Origin: Marispirochaeta aestuarii
GTDB taxonomy: Bacteria; Spirochaetota; Spirochaetia; JC444; Marispirochaetaceae
Direction of reading: 5' to 3'
Assembly (NCBI RefSeq): GCF_002087085.1
Contig: NZ_MWQY01000025.1
Span: 1-52,664 of the forward strand
DNA length: 52,664 nucleotides
This document shows, piece by piece, positions 37,181-45,700 of this stretch; within the stretch, counting starts at the first letter, position 1, and each line of letters starts with the position of its first letter. Position numbers and translations under genes: made by a program. The notes under the pieces are model-generated. The model did no database searches. It was not told the DNA's origin and saw only the letters and a list, made by a program, of their open reading frames with translations.

Positions 37181-39369
37181 TGAGAGTCCTCTTCAGGGGA
37201 GGAGAAATACTTCGCGTACAGGCGCCGGGCCTCGGCCATGCGGCTGAGCTTCTTTTTCTCCGGATATTCCACATGGGGCACCACGTAGATGACCATCTCC
37301 GTGGTATCGGTGCTTTCGCTGCGGCTCTGAAACAGGCGCCCCAGAAGGGGAATGTCCCCCAGGATAGGGGTTTTACTGATGGATATGTCCTGGTCTTGCT
37401 GAATCAGGCCTCCGATGACCACGGGCTTGCCGGAAGGACTGCGCACGTGGGTGGAGACGACCTTTTCCGTGGTTGTCGGAGGATTGGTGGTTGACGACTC
37501 CGAACCCTGGCGGCTGACGGTGGCGGAGATCTCCATGGTGATCATTCCGTCCCCGGAGACCCAGCCGTTCAGGTTGATAATAAGACCGGAGGTCAGCTCC
37601 CGGGTAACCCCCGTGGATTTGAGCTCCCCGGTGTCGGAATCGATTTCGTAATCCCGGTAGCGGTATGTATTGGTATTCTGAAATTTCAAGGTCTCTCCGG
37701 ATATCCCGTTCAGGGTTGTGTCCGCCATAATGCTGGCCCTGGTTTCGCTCAGGGAGAGGCTCAGGTCCACAGCGAAAAGATAGCCGAAGTTGGAGACGAT
37801 ATCGAAGTTCAGATTCAGCAGGGAACCGATGGAACCGAGAAAGGTGGTCTCGTCGCCGTCATTGGCAACCTTGTTCTCGTAATTGGTGTTCCAGTTTAGG
37901 CCCTGTCCCTCCTGGTACTGGACCACCAGCAGGTCGTAACGGATCTGGGGAACCGGACGGTCGACAAGGGCCAGCTGCCGGAGGAACTCCTCTTTTCTGC
38001 TCTCCGGGCCCGTGTAAAAGACCAGGGTCGGATCCACGGTGGCGACGATCTCTTCCTTCGCCGCCGCCGGAGGAAGGGACTTGATAAGAGTCTCCGCGGT
38101 AATATACTTAAGCTGCACCGGAAAGTGCCCCGGGGGTGTATCCAGGGCGGCGAGGTAGGCGGAGAAATCCTCCGCCTGGGCATCGCTCACCGGCACGATA
38201 AACGAGTTCGTTCCGGGCAGAACCTTAGGTCCCAAGGCGGAAAGTCGCGGAGGCAGCAGATTCAGGGCGTCCGTAACATCCGCGTAGCCCAGGTCGAATC
38301 GGCGGTAGCTTACGTGCTGCAGGGGCCTGTCCAGGGAACGGATAAAGCTCTCCAGGGGGCCGATCTCCTCCGGGCTGCCCCGTAGAATTATGGTATTGGA
38401 CTCGGTGTCCGCCCGCATAAGGTTTGCCGCCGCCAGATCCGGGGGCAGGAGGGCGGAGACCGACTGGGCCGGAAGGTGTTCCAGGGGGAGGGAGATGGTG
38501 GTTTTGAGTTTTTTCAGGACGTCCCGCCGTTGAATCTCGAAGATATAATAGATGCCGCCGGAAACCTGATAATCACCGTTGGCCTGTTCCAGTACCAGAC
38601 GGAGCAGCTCGCTGAACTCCTTGTCCTCGAAACGGAGTTCCTCCAGCACAGCGTCTCCCCGCATCAGCAGGCTGTACTCCTCTCCTTCGGCGCTGAAAAG
38701 ATCCTTTAAAAGGTCCCGAAAACGCACCCGTTCCAGATCAAGGCTGTACAGCCCCTCGTTATTGCGGGAAAGGAGCTGACCGCGGCGGGAGGCAGGTTCT
38801 CCTGAAGCTGTACGCCGGATATAGAAATAGTCATCTTCTGTTTCCAGTTCATGCTCCGAAAGCCGGGCAGTAAGGACCTCCAGTGCGGCGGCCGGAGACA
38901 GGTCGTCGATGTGGATTGTAAGCCGTTCATTAGGCAGAGCGTCAAACAGCACCGTTTTGCCCATGGCCCGGGAGAGAGCCCGCAGCAGCAGCCGGAGTTC
39001 AACATCCTCTCCGTGAAGGCTGACTGTTCCTGCCTCTTCGTTCCAGCGGGCATCGATGCGGGAGACGTAGATAAGCCCGTCCCGCCTGATGCCGTAGAGC
39101 TTATAGGTATCCAGGAAGACCCGCAGGGCGGTATCGAAATTCATGGTGCTGAAATGGTAGCTGGCGCTGCCGGAGACCGTCTCGTCGGGGATAATGGAAA
39201 CCTCCCCGATGTCTGCCAGCACCATGAGGATATCGGTGATCGGCTGGTTGCGGAAGGAGAGGCGGTCGAGCGTGAGGGGGGCTGCGCCAGTTGTATCCAG
39301 ATCCTGAGAGAACCCAGGGATGAAAGAAAAAACAATAATTATACTTACTATTCGGTATTTCCAATTCAT
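37177..39369 (-). CDS. gspD: Type II secretion secretin GspD
   Basis: GspD forms the outer-membrane channel. The 730-residue protein has a signal peptide (residues 1-22), N0/STN-like and N1-N2 periplasmic domains, and the C-terminal secretin domain with VISGGLIQQDQDISISKTP-like core (GGLIQQ), PILGDIPLLGRLFQS and YVVPHV. It is not a lipoprotein and no separate pilotin is visible. It is the first gene of a ten-gene run gspD-E-F-G-I-J-K-L-M-C with almost no intergenic space. The promoter lies in the shared region upstream, facing away from the tat-rhs operon. Confidence 0.95.
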   Translation of the reverse strand: MNWKYRIVSIIIVFSFIPGFSQDLDTTGAAPLTLDRLSFRNQPITDILMVLADIGEVSIIPDETVSGSASYHFSTMNFDTALRVFLDTYKLYGIRRDGLIYVSRIDARWNEEAGTVSLHGEDVELRLLLRALSRAMGKTVLFDALPNERLTIHIDDLSPAAALEVLTARLSEHELETEDDYFYIRRTASGEPASRRGQLLSRNNEGLYSLDLERVRFRDLLKDLFSAEGEEYSLLMRGDAVLEELRFEDKEFSELLRLVLEQANGDYQVSGGIYYIFEIQRRDVLKKLKTTISLPLEHLPAQSVSALLPPDLAAANLMRADTESNTIILRGSPEEIGPLESFIRSLDRPLQHVSYRRFDLGYADVTDALNLLPPRLSALGPKVLPGTNSFIVPVSDAQAEDFSAYLAALDTPPGHFPVQLKYITAETLIKSLPPAAAKEEIVATVDPTLVFYTGPESRKEEFLRQLALVDRPVPQIRYDLLVVQYQEGQGLNWNTNYENKVANDGDETTFLGSIGSLLNLNFDIVSNFGYLFAVDLSLSLSETRASIMADTTLNGISGETLKFQNTNTYRYRDYEIDSDTGELKSTGVTRELTSGLIINLNGWVSGDGMITMEISATVSRQGSESSTTNPPTTTEKVVSTHVRSPSGKPVVIGGLIQQDQDISISKTPILGDIPLLGRLFQSRSESTDTTEMVIYVVPHVEYPEKKKLSRMAEARRLYAKYFSSPEEDSQ

Positions 39370-39400
39370 ATCAACAATTTAAGGATTGACGTTATCAGGT

Positions 39401-39429
39401 ATAGTGCCAGAAAGATTGATGGAAGTCAA
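39401..39429 (-). promoter_or_regulatory. Candidate promoter of the gsp operon
   Basis: On the minus strand, TTGACT (39429-39424) and CACTAT (39406-39401) are 17 bases apart, with TGG just before the -10 giving an extended -10. It lies 32 bases upstream of gspD and 55 bases from the divergent tat promoter. Confidence 0.5.
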
Positions 39430-39484
39430 ATCGTAAAATGTGAAAAAAGGAAAGATTTGGGTAATTATAAAAAGTAAAAAAATC

Positions 39485-39513
39485 TTGTGATATCACAAAA
39501 CCAGTGCTACTAT
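39485..39513 (+). promoter_or_regulatory. Promoter of the tat-rSAM-rhs operon with palindromic operator
   Basis: A -35 box TTGTGA (39485-39490) and a -10 box TACTAT (39508-39513) are 17 bases apart, with TGC before the -10 as an extended element. The -35 box is the left half of a perfect 14-bp palindrome, TTGTGATATCACAA (39485-39498), so a dimeric repressor bound there would block RNA polymerase. It lies 32 bases ahead of the tatA start. Confidence 0.68.
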
Positions 39514-39545
39514 TATGTCCAGAAAGTTTATTTAAGGAGATTGAT

Positions 39546-39731
39546 ATGATCGGAGCCGGTGAAGCCGTCATTCTTGGCGGGGTGTTTATTCTTATCTTTG
39601 GGGCCTCCCAAATTCCGAAAGTCGCTCGATCCGTTGGAGAAGGCATTACGGAGTTAAAGAAATCTATCCGGGAAGCGAAGGATATCGATCTCGATGATCC
39701 TTCCCTGGGCGATAAGACGAAGAATAATTAA
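39546..39731 (+). CDS. tatA: Twin-arginine translocase subunit TatA
   Basis: TatA oligomers form the pore for folded proteins with RR signals. The 61-residue protein has the short N-terminal membrane helix, the glycine hinge FGASQIPKVARSVGEG, where FG is the family signature, and an acidic amphipathic tail. The start ATG follows AAGGAG. It is the first gene of an AT-richer operon tatA-tatC-tatB-rSAM-unknown-rhs-WG lipoprotein. Operon placement with an RR-signal cargo suggests a dedicated Tat system. Confidence 0.93.
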   Translation: MIGAGEAVILGGVFILIFGASQIPKVARSVGEGITELKKSIREAKDIDLDDPSLGDKTKNN

Positions 39732-39745
39732 CAATCGTTTTATAT

Positions 39746-40480
39746 ATGTCCCAGTGTTATTCTTCGGTGCGTCCTGTTCGCAAGGTCATGCCTTTTTGGG
39801 ACCATGTTTATGAACTACGTAACCGAATTGTTCTGGTTATTACATGCTCTGCTCTTTTCTCGGTTGTAAGTTACGTTTTCTACCCTGATGCCGTTGTTCT
39901 GATTCAGTCTATTTTGCGGGAAGAATTATACGTTACCTCAATAACTGAAGGATTCCTGACTCGGCTGAAAACAAGTCTGCTTTTTGGAATTTATTGTTCC
40001 ATTCCTCTCCTTGGTATTCAGATCTCGTTGTTTGCAGCTCCTGCTCTTTCCGGCTCCGAACGTTTTTATCTTGTCGCCGTGTTGGTCTCGTCTTTTATTC
40101 TGATGTCTGCGGGTCTCCTTTTTGCACTTAAGGCTGTTCTGCCGATAAGCCTTAGATTTTTGCGTTCAGAGGTGTTTTACCCAGGCGATGTCAGCAGACT
40201 GCTTTCTTATACGCTTTATCTGCAGTTCTTTTTTCAGTTTATAATAGGTTTTGGTCTGTTCTTTCAATTTCCCATTGTAATAATTATGCTTCTTAAATTT
40301 AGAATTATTGATACTTCTTTTCTGCTCAGGAATTTTAAATACTTTATCGGCATAATCTTTTTGGTCTCCGCAGCTGTTACTCCGCCGGATATAGTATCCC
40401 AGATTTTACTGGCCCTTCCAATGACACTATTGTACGGGGTGTGCATTGTGCTTGGAAAGGTCTTTCGAATGGATGATTAG
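39746..40480 (+). CDS. tatC: Twin-arginine translocase subunit TatC
   Basis: TatC recognises the RR signal. The protein (244 residues from 39746, 230 from an ATG at 39788) has FWDHVYELRNRIV at the N-terminus, matching the conserved xxHLxELRxRL motif, and six membrane helices. The P-loop F(S/A)AP segment reads ISLFAAPALSGSERFYL, and TPPDIVSQILLALPMTLLYG matches the conserved TPPD block near the end. No strong ribosome-binding site precedes either start; the ATG at 39788 has a short AAGG and gives the usual family N-terminus. The stop overlaps the next gene. Confidence 0.93.
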   Translation: MSQCYSSVRPVRKVMPFWDHVYELRNRIVLVITCSALFSVVSYVFYPDAVVLIQSILREELYVTSITEGFLTRLKTSLLFGIYCSIPLLGIQISLFAAPALSGSERFYLVAVLVSSFILMSAGLLFALKAVLPISLRFLRSEVFYPGDVSRLLSYTLYLQFFFQFIIGFGLFFQFPIVIIMLLKFRIIDTSFLLRNFKYFIGIIFLVSAAVTPPDIVSQILLALPMTLLYGVCIVLGKVFRMDD

Positions 40481-40736
40481 AATGTTTGGTATTGGATTTG
40501 GTGAATTATTACTCGCCTTGCTGGTGGTTTTTCTGGTATCCCCCAAGGACTTTCCAAAATTCATGAAGAAAGCGGGAGAGTTTATTGCTACAGGAGACAG
40601 AATCCGTAAAGAGATGTTCGCTTTGCGAAACGAGGTAGTGTCCATAGCGGAAAATCTGGAGATTGATGAAGAAACCGTAAAAAAGAGAAAAAAAGATAAT
40701 CAGGAAGAAGTCAATACGAAAACGGAGAATGGATGA
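40473..40736 (+). CDS. tatB: TatB-like subunit
   Basis: An 87-residue TatA/B-family protein. The core FGIGFGELLLALLVVFLVSPKDFPKFMKKAGEF matches in part the TatB pattern of a short helix, a Pro-containing hinge and an amphipathic helix; Glu in the helix (GFGELL) is typical of TatB. A long charged tail follows. Starts at 40473 (chosen, overlapping tatC by 8 nt) or 40482 are both possible. The stop TGA is directly followed by the ATG of the radical SAM gene. TatB presence means a complete TatABC type system. Confidence 0.82.
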   Translation: MIRMFGIGFGELLLALLVVFLVSPKDFPKFMKKAGEFIATGDRIRKEMFALRNEVVSIAENLEIDEETVKKRKKDNQEEVNTKTENG

Positions 40737-41912
40737 ATGTTGCGCAATCCCTGGATATACATTACGGAAGCGTGTAATCTCAGATGTAAATATTGTTTTA
40801 ATCCCAATAAAGTATTGAGTCGTGCAAACACGATTACATTATCGAACTTCAAACAAATTATTGAGAATATCCTGTTCTATTCTGATATCTCTGAAGATAT
40901 GCCCTTGCGGATTGTTTTATTCGGCGGAGAACCGACCTTATATCCGGAATTGTTGAAGGAATTGATGGACTATGCCTATGGACGGCTTGAAGGGAAGGTT
41001 CAGTTTCATTTAATAACCAACGGGACAAATATAACCGCAGTCGGAGATTGCATGATTGAGTACAGTCAGAAGTCTGCTTTAAGTATACAGCTTTCGATTG
41101 ATGCTGCTCCGGAAAATCTTACGCTAAGGGTCGGAGATGATAAACGACAAATCTATGAAGACTCGTTAAGAAAAACATTTGATTTTCTGCTGGATAACTC
41201 GATCAGGTTTTCTATTCGAGCAACCCTATCCCCGGAACAAGTTGAAGATTTATGGGAGAATTTCAGGTATTTTGTGTCCGTCTATGATGAATCCGACAAA
41301 ATTACATCCAATATAACTTTTTCACCTGATTTTCTTACTGGAAAGTGGAGCGAAGATAATTTCTCTCGTTTAGATGAACAGGTTGATAAAATTGTTTCCT
41401 GTATTACTAATGAATATGTAGAGAAAAAAAGGATCTTACACGAAACAAATACAAAAAGAGCATTTACTAATCTTTACCGGAAAAAAAACAAAACTACACC
41501 ATCGCGGCGTACCTTCTGCGGCTTTTCCAATAATCTGTTTTCAATAGCTCCCAACGGCGATGCATTTGCCTGTCATCGGGTATATGAGAACACGCGTTTA
41601 CAGTTTGGCAATTTTCTTGATGGAACAATCGATATCGCGAAATTCAACGGAATCTATGCTGCATATAACAACGCCCAGTTTATACGACCAAACAAACGAA
41701 TAGGGATAGAGAAGTGCAGTGACTGTGAAATACAATGGAATTGTGCATCTGTATGTCCGGCCGAGAATGCACACAGCACCAGCAGCGCTGAAATCGAGTA
41801 TGAGTGTGATTATGTGATGTACCGTATGCAGAAATCCTTTGCTGTACATGTTGAGAAGTATATGACTTCTCTGCTGGAAGATGAAGAATATAAAAAAAGA
41901 ATGGTTAATTAA
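40737..41912 (+). CDS. Radical SAM/SPASM peptide-modifying enzyme
   Basis: A 391-residue radical SAM protein. The SAM cluster motif is C13-x3-C17-x2-C20, with GGEP at 63-66. The C-terminal SPASM domain follows the published pattern closely: C261-x12-G274-x4-C279, then C327-x2-C330-x5-C336-x3-C340-x16-C357, enough ligands for two auxiliary [4Fe-4S] clusters. Known SPASM enzymes modify peptides or proteins (sactipeptides, ranthipeptides, sulfatases, quinohemoprotein amine dehydrogenase). No CxPxR sulfatase motif is in the neighbours. The natural candidate substrate is the Cys-rich head of the Rhs protein two genes on. It is AT-richer than the housekeeping genes. No RRE (PqqD-like) domain was recognised inside it. 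Confidence 0.9.
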   Translation: MLRNPWIYITEACNLRCKYCFNPNKVLSRANTITLSNFKQIIENILFYSDISEDMPLRIVLFGGEPTLYPELLKELMDYAYGRLEGKVQFHLITNGTNITAVGDCMIEYSQKSALSIQLSIDAAPENLTLRVGDDKRQIYEDSLRKTFDFLLDNSIRFSIRATLSPEQVEDLWENFRYFVSVYDESDKITSNITFSPDFLTGKWSEDNFSRLDEQVDKIVSCITNEYVEKKRILHETNTKRAFTNLYRKKNKTTPSRRTFCGFSNNLFSIAPNGDAFACHRVYENTRLQFGNFLDGTIDIAKFNGIYAAYNNAQFIRPNKRIGIEKCSDCEIQWNCASVCPAENAHSTSSAEIEYECDYVMYRMQKSFAVHVEKYMTSLLEDEEYKKRMVN

Positions 41913-41927
41913 GGGAAGAGTGATTTG

Positions 41928-42725
41928 ATGGTTATTCAGAAAATAGACTTTCGGACCTTGGATAGGGAAAACATAAAGACAATGGTTACCAGGATCGGGA
42001 ATAACAAAAAACCTGTTTGCAAACATATTCTAATGATATCCGTAGCGCACCCGGCAGATTTAACAGGCTTGGGAACAATATCCGGTCATTTTTTTAGAAA
42101 GATTTTAGAGATCCCGGCAGGACATTTATCTGCTGTTTCCAATGAACAGCTTTCTGGATTCGACGAAAGTGTGATCAACTGCTTCGGCATGGATGACGTC
42201 GCAGAGATATCCAGGAATGATCTATTATTCTCGAATAATGTTATTTCAATTGTATATAAAGGAGACATCTCTTCTGCTGAAGCGGTCGTCACCGTTCTTG
42301 ATACTTTCGAGCACAAACCCATCAAATCTCTGATAATTGAATCGGAGAAGGTCTGCCGGGACCACAGCGATAAACAGAAATGTATAGAGAATATCTTGAA
42401 AAAAAAGGATTGGCTATCAACTATCGATTTTCAATGCTGGTATCTGAACGAACTGGTTCCGGCAAAATGTGTCTTCCTGGAACAGGCTGACCTGGAAGTG
42501 TTTATCAATGGTGAACGTGCTGTTTGCCCACGCCTAACAGATGAAGGTTTTGTGCACATCACTAAATCTGAAGTCGACACGTTAAAACGCAAGCTTATTG
42601 TAGCACGACTGGAACAGTATTTGATGATGCAAAAAAGGTTTTCGTGCATAGAGTGCCGTAAGGTATTTGGCACGGTATCTCATACGATGCCAGTAAATTT
42701 AAAGGAGTGTATTTATGAAAAATGA
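41928..42725 (+). CDS. Unrecognised Cys-containing protein between radical SAM and Rhs
   Basis: A 265-residue soluble protein I cannot assign. It has ten cysteines (31, 85, 143, 152, 170, 181, 200, 240, 243, 261), with FSCIECRKVFG forming a CxxC near the C-terminus. There is no signal peptide or membrane helix. The N-terminal half alternates strands and helices (KHILMISVAHPADLTGLG; VISIVYKGDISSAEAV). The start is ATG 41928, eight bases after AGGGAAGAG, and the stop overlaps the rhs start by 11 nt, so it is made together with Rhs. Candidate roles are a recognition partner of the radical SAM enzyme or a Tat-signal chaperone of the REMP kind; both are inference from position. Confidence 0.75.
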   Translation: MVIQKIDFRTLDRENIKTMVTRIGNNKKPVCKHILMISVAHPADLTGLGTISGHFFRKILEIPAGHLSAVSNEQLSGFDESVINCFGMDDVAEISRNDLLFSNNVISIVYKGDISSAEAVVTVLDTFEHKPIKSLIIESEKVCRDHSDKQKCIENILKKKDWLSTIDFQCWYLNELVPAKCVFLEQADLEVFINGERAVCPRLTDEGFVHITKSEVDTLKRKLIVARLEQYLMMQKRFSCIECRKVFGTVSHTMPVNLKECIYEK

Positions 42726-45700
42726 AAAGGAATCATCGGATAAAAGTCAGGATATCGATCAGAATATTGACAGACGAGAGTTTCTATCCATTAGTCTAAA
42801 GACGATACTCGGTTCCTCTGTTGGCATTGCATCGTTTATTTCAACAAAAGATACGTTATATGCAGATGATAGAGGCTGCGCTGACTACTGCGGAGGAGAT
42901 TGTATTACCTATGGGAGCGGAGGATGTACGTGTGATGGGGATGATGACAGTTGCAATGACAGTTGTGATGATTGTTCTTCCGACTATTCAGAAGAAATAG
43001 CCGAAGCTCAAGAAGCCATAGCCGCTGCGGAAGAGAAAATTGAAGACGCACAGGCGGCTTATGACGAGGCGATCGCCGCCGGTGATGAAAGGGCTGTGCA
43101 GGCAGCGCGGGATGAAATCCGGGCAGCTGAGGCTTCCCGGGAAGAAGCCGCTGAACGGGTAAGCGAAGCAGAGGCAAAGCAACGGGAAGCCAAGGAAGCC
43201 GCCGCACAGTTTCGGGCAAAATTGGCTCAGACCCAGAACCAGGCTAACAGTACCGTTACCGGCGATCCGGTACGTATAGCCACAGGGGTGTTCCATACGG
43301 AAGTAACTGACCTGTCAATACCGTATCTCGGTTCAAACATTACCTTGCAGCGTCAGTATGAAAGCGATAAAACCTACGGTAAATCTTTCGGTACCGGCTG
43401 GAACTTCTCTTACGATACCCGCATCATCCTTGGTGTGGACCCTGATGCTGCTGAAACTGCGGAACTACTGACAGGATTCGCCGAAACTCAGCGCAGCGAC
43501 TACTATCAGAGGCAAACCGGTCTTGCTGGCGCAACAAGCTCCATGAACACGGCCAAAACAAAGGTCGATGCCGCCCAGGCTACGATTGCGGCTGCACTGC
43601 AGTCAGCCCAGACCGCCCTGGCCAAGGCTCGAGCATCCCACAGCTCATCGCTTATTGCACAGGCCCAGGCGCTGGTGAATCAGATTTCCGGTTCCGGTGG
43701 CTTGACCGGCCAGGCGGCTGAGGTTGAAACCAGGGTCGATGCTGTTTTGACCGAGCTTGCCGATTCAGACGCGACTCTGGAAGAGCTGGATACGCTATGC
43801 GTGGAGCTGGAGAATCTTGCATCGGATGCTAACGACAGAAACGACTATGCAAGTGCAGCTGCGGAACGAAACCTCTACGTAACCGACGGAAACGAACCGC
43901 CTTCCTTTCTCAATACCGGCAACGGTACCTGCACCTGGGTGGATCAAAGTGGAGTTCCCCATTATTACACTCTTGACAAGGCTCCGGACTACAGTAGTGA
44001 TGTACAGTATACGGATGGCAGCAGAAATTACTTTCCCCAGGGCGCCCTCGGCATCCCCCAGCTGCCTATCGATGACGTGTTGCATCTGAACTCACACGGA
44101 ACATGGACCCTTGTGCGCAAGGACCTGCATCATTTTGAGTTTTCGTTTCTCGGGTTGCTCAGCTCGATCAGTGACGCCAACAATAATCAGCTTGCATGTA
44201 CGTACAGCAAGGGTTTGCTGTCCGTGATAAATGATGATTTTGGGAGAACGATCAGGATAACACGGAGCGGAAAAAAGATCTCTGCAATAATATCACCCGA
44301 AGGGTATTCCATCAGTTTTAGCTATAACCTCGACGGAATGCTTGCATCCGTTACCGACCCTGAGGGCGATACTATATCCTACGAATACGACGGTTCGCTT
44401 CTTACCGCTATTGTCAAACCGGATGGCAAACGACGGCGATATATCTATGAATCCCTGTCCGGGACCATGGTTGTTAGCCAGGCAATCGATGAAGAGGGCA
44501 TGAGCGAATATTTCCGCTATTACCCTGCTTCCGGCTACAGCGAATATGAAAACGCTTCCGGTATTGTTGAACGACACTACTACAACGAGCGCAAGCTGGA
44601 AACAAAGGTCGAATACGGTGACGGCGGGACCATCTCCATGGAGTATGATGAGAACAACAACCTGATCAAGCGTACCAACGAGGTCGGTGAAACCTATCAT
44701 TTTACCTATGACGGGCGACGTAACCTGATTGAGTCGATTGACCCACAGGGTCATGCCCAAAAATGGACCTATAACGACATAGACAAGGTAAGCTCCTATA
44801 CTGATCGCCTGGGACGGACTACCGGCTATACCTACGATTCGAAAGGCAATCTTATCGTGCAAGAACTCCCCGACGGCGCTGAAATACATTACGAATATAA
44901 TGATCGAGGACAACGTACCAAAACCACCGACCCCCGCGGCAATTCAACCCTGTTCAGGTATGATTCCCATGGCTACCCGGCATCGGAAACAAGCCCCGAC
45001 GGTACAGTTCGCCGTTTTAAGAACGACCTAACCGGGAATATCCTGGAAGTCACCGATCAGGCAGGATATACAACCACCTATACCTACCGCAAAGACAAAA
45101 AGCTGGTTTGCCTGACCGATCCGGAAGGCAACACTGAAACCTACGAGTACAACAAGCGTAAAGACCTTGTAGCCAAAACCGACAAACGCGGCAATCGTAC
45201 AGAGTTTACTTACGATGGACGGCATCTATTGATCAAGGCAACCAACCCCCTGGGGGAAACCGCAGAGTACAGCTATCGGGCCGACGGCAGGATGATACAA
45301 AAACTCATCGATAAAAAAAGCACCACCAGCTACACTTATGATTCCCGCGGCAACCTGGCCTCCGTAACGCAGCTGGAAACCAACAGCACCGTCCGTTACG
45401 AATATGACGCAGCCCAGCGCCTTACCAAAGTAACCGACCCTAACGGAAACGCAACCTGGTACGACTACACCCTGCTCGGCGATATCGCCAGAGAGGAAAA
45501 CGCCCTGGGTAACATCCGAAGTTTTACCTACGACGCTGAACAAAACCGTACCTACCAGACCGACTTTGCCGGAAACACAACAGAATACCGCTATGATGTC
45601 CGTAACCGCCTGACCGAGTTAATCGACCCCGACAACAAACGGGAACAGTATACATATGACCTAACCGGCAACCGCACCGCGGTAATCGACAAGAACGGCA

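Noticed and set aside
39485-39498. CRP or Rex binding site at the tat promoter
   Set aside because: CRP sites need six bases between TGTGA and TCACA and Rex sites need longer arms with a spacer; this palindrome has only TA between TGTGA and TCACA.
40737-41912. Anaerobic sulfatase-maturing enzyme
   Set aside because: No sulfatase and no CxPxR or SxPxR motif occurs in the neighbouring proteins, and the Cys-rich Rhs head is a better partner.
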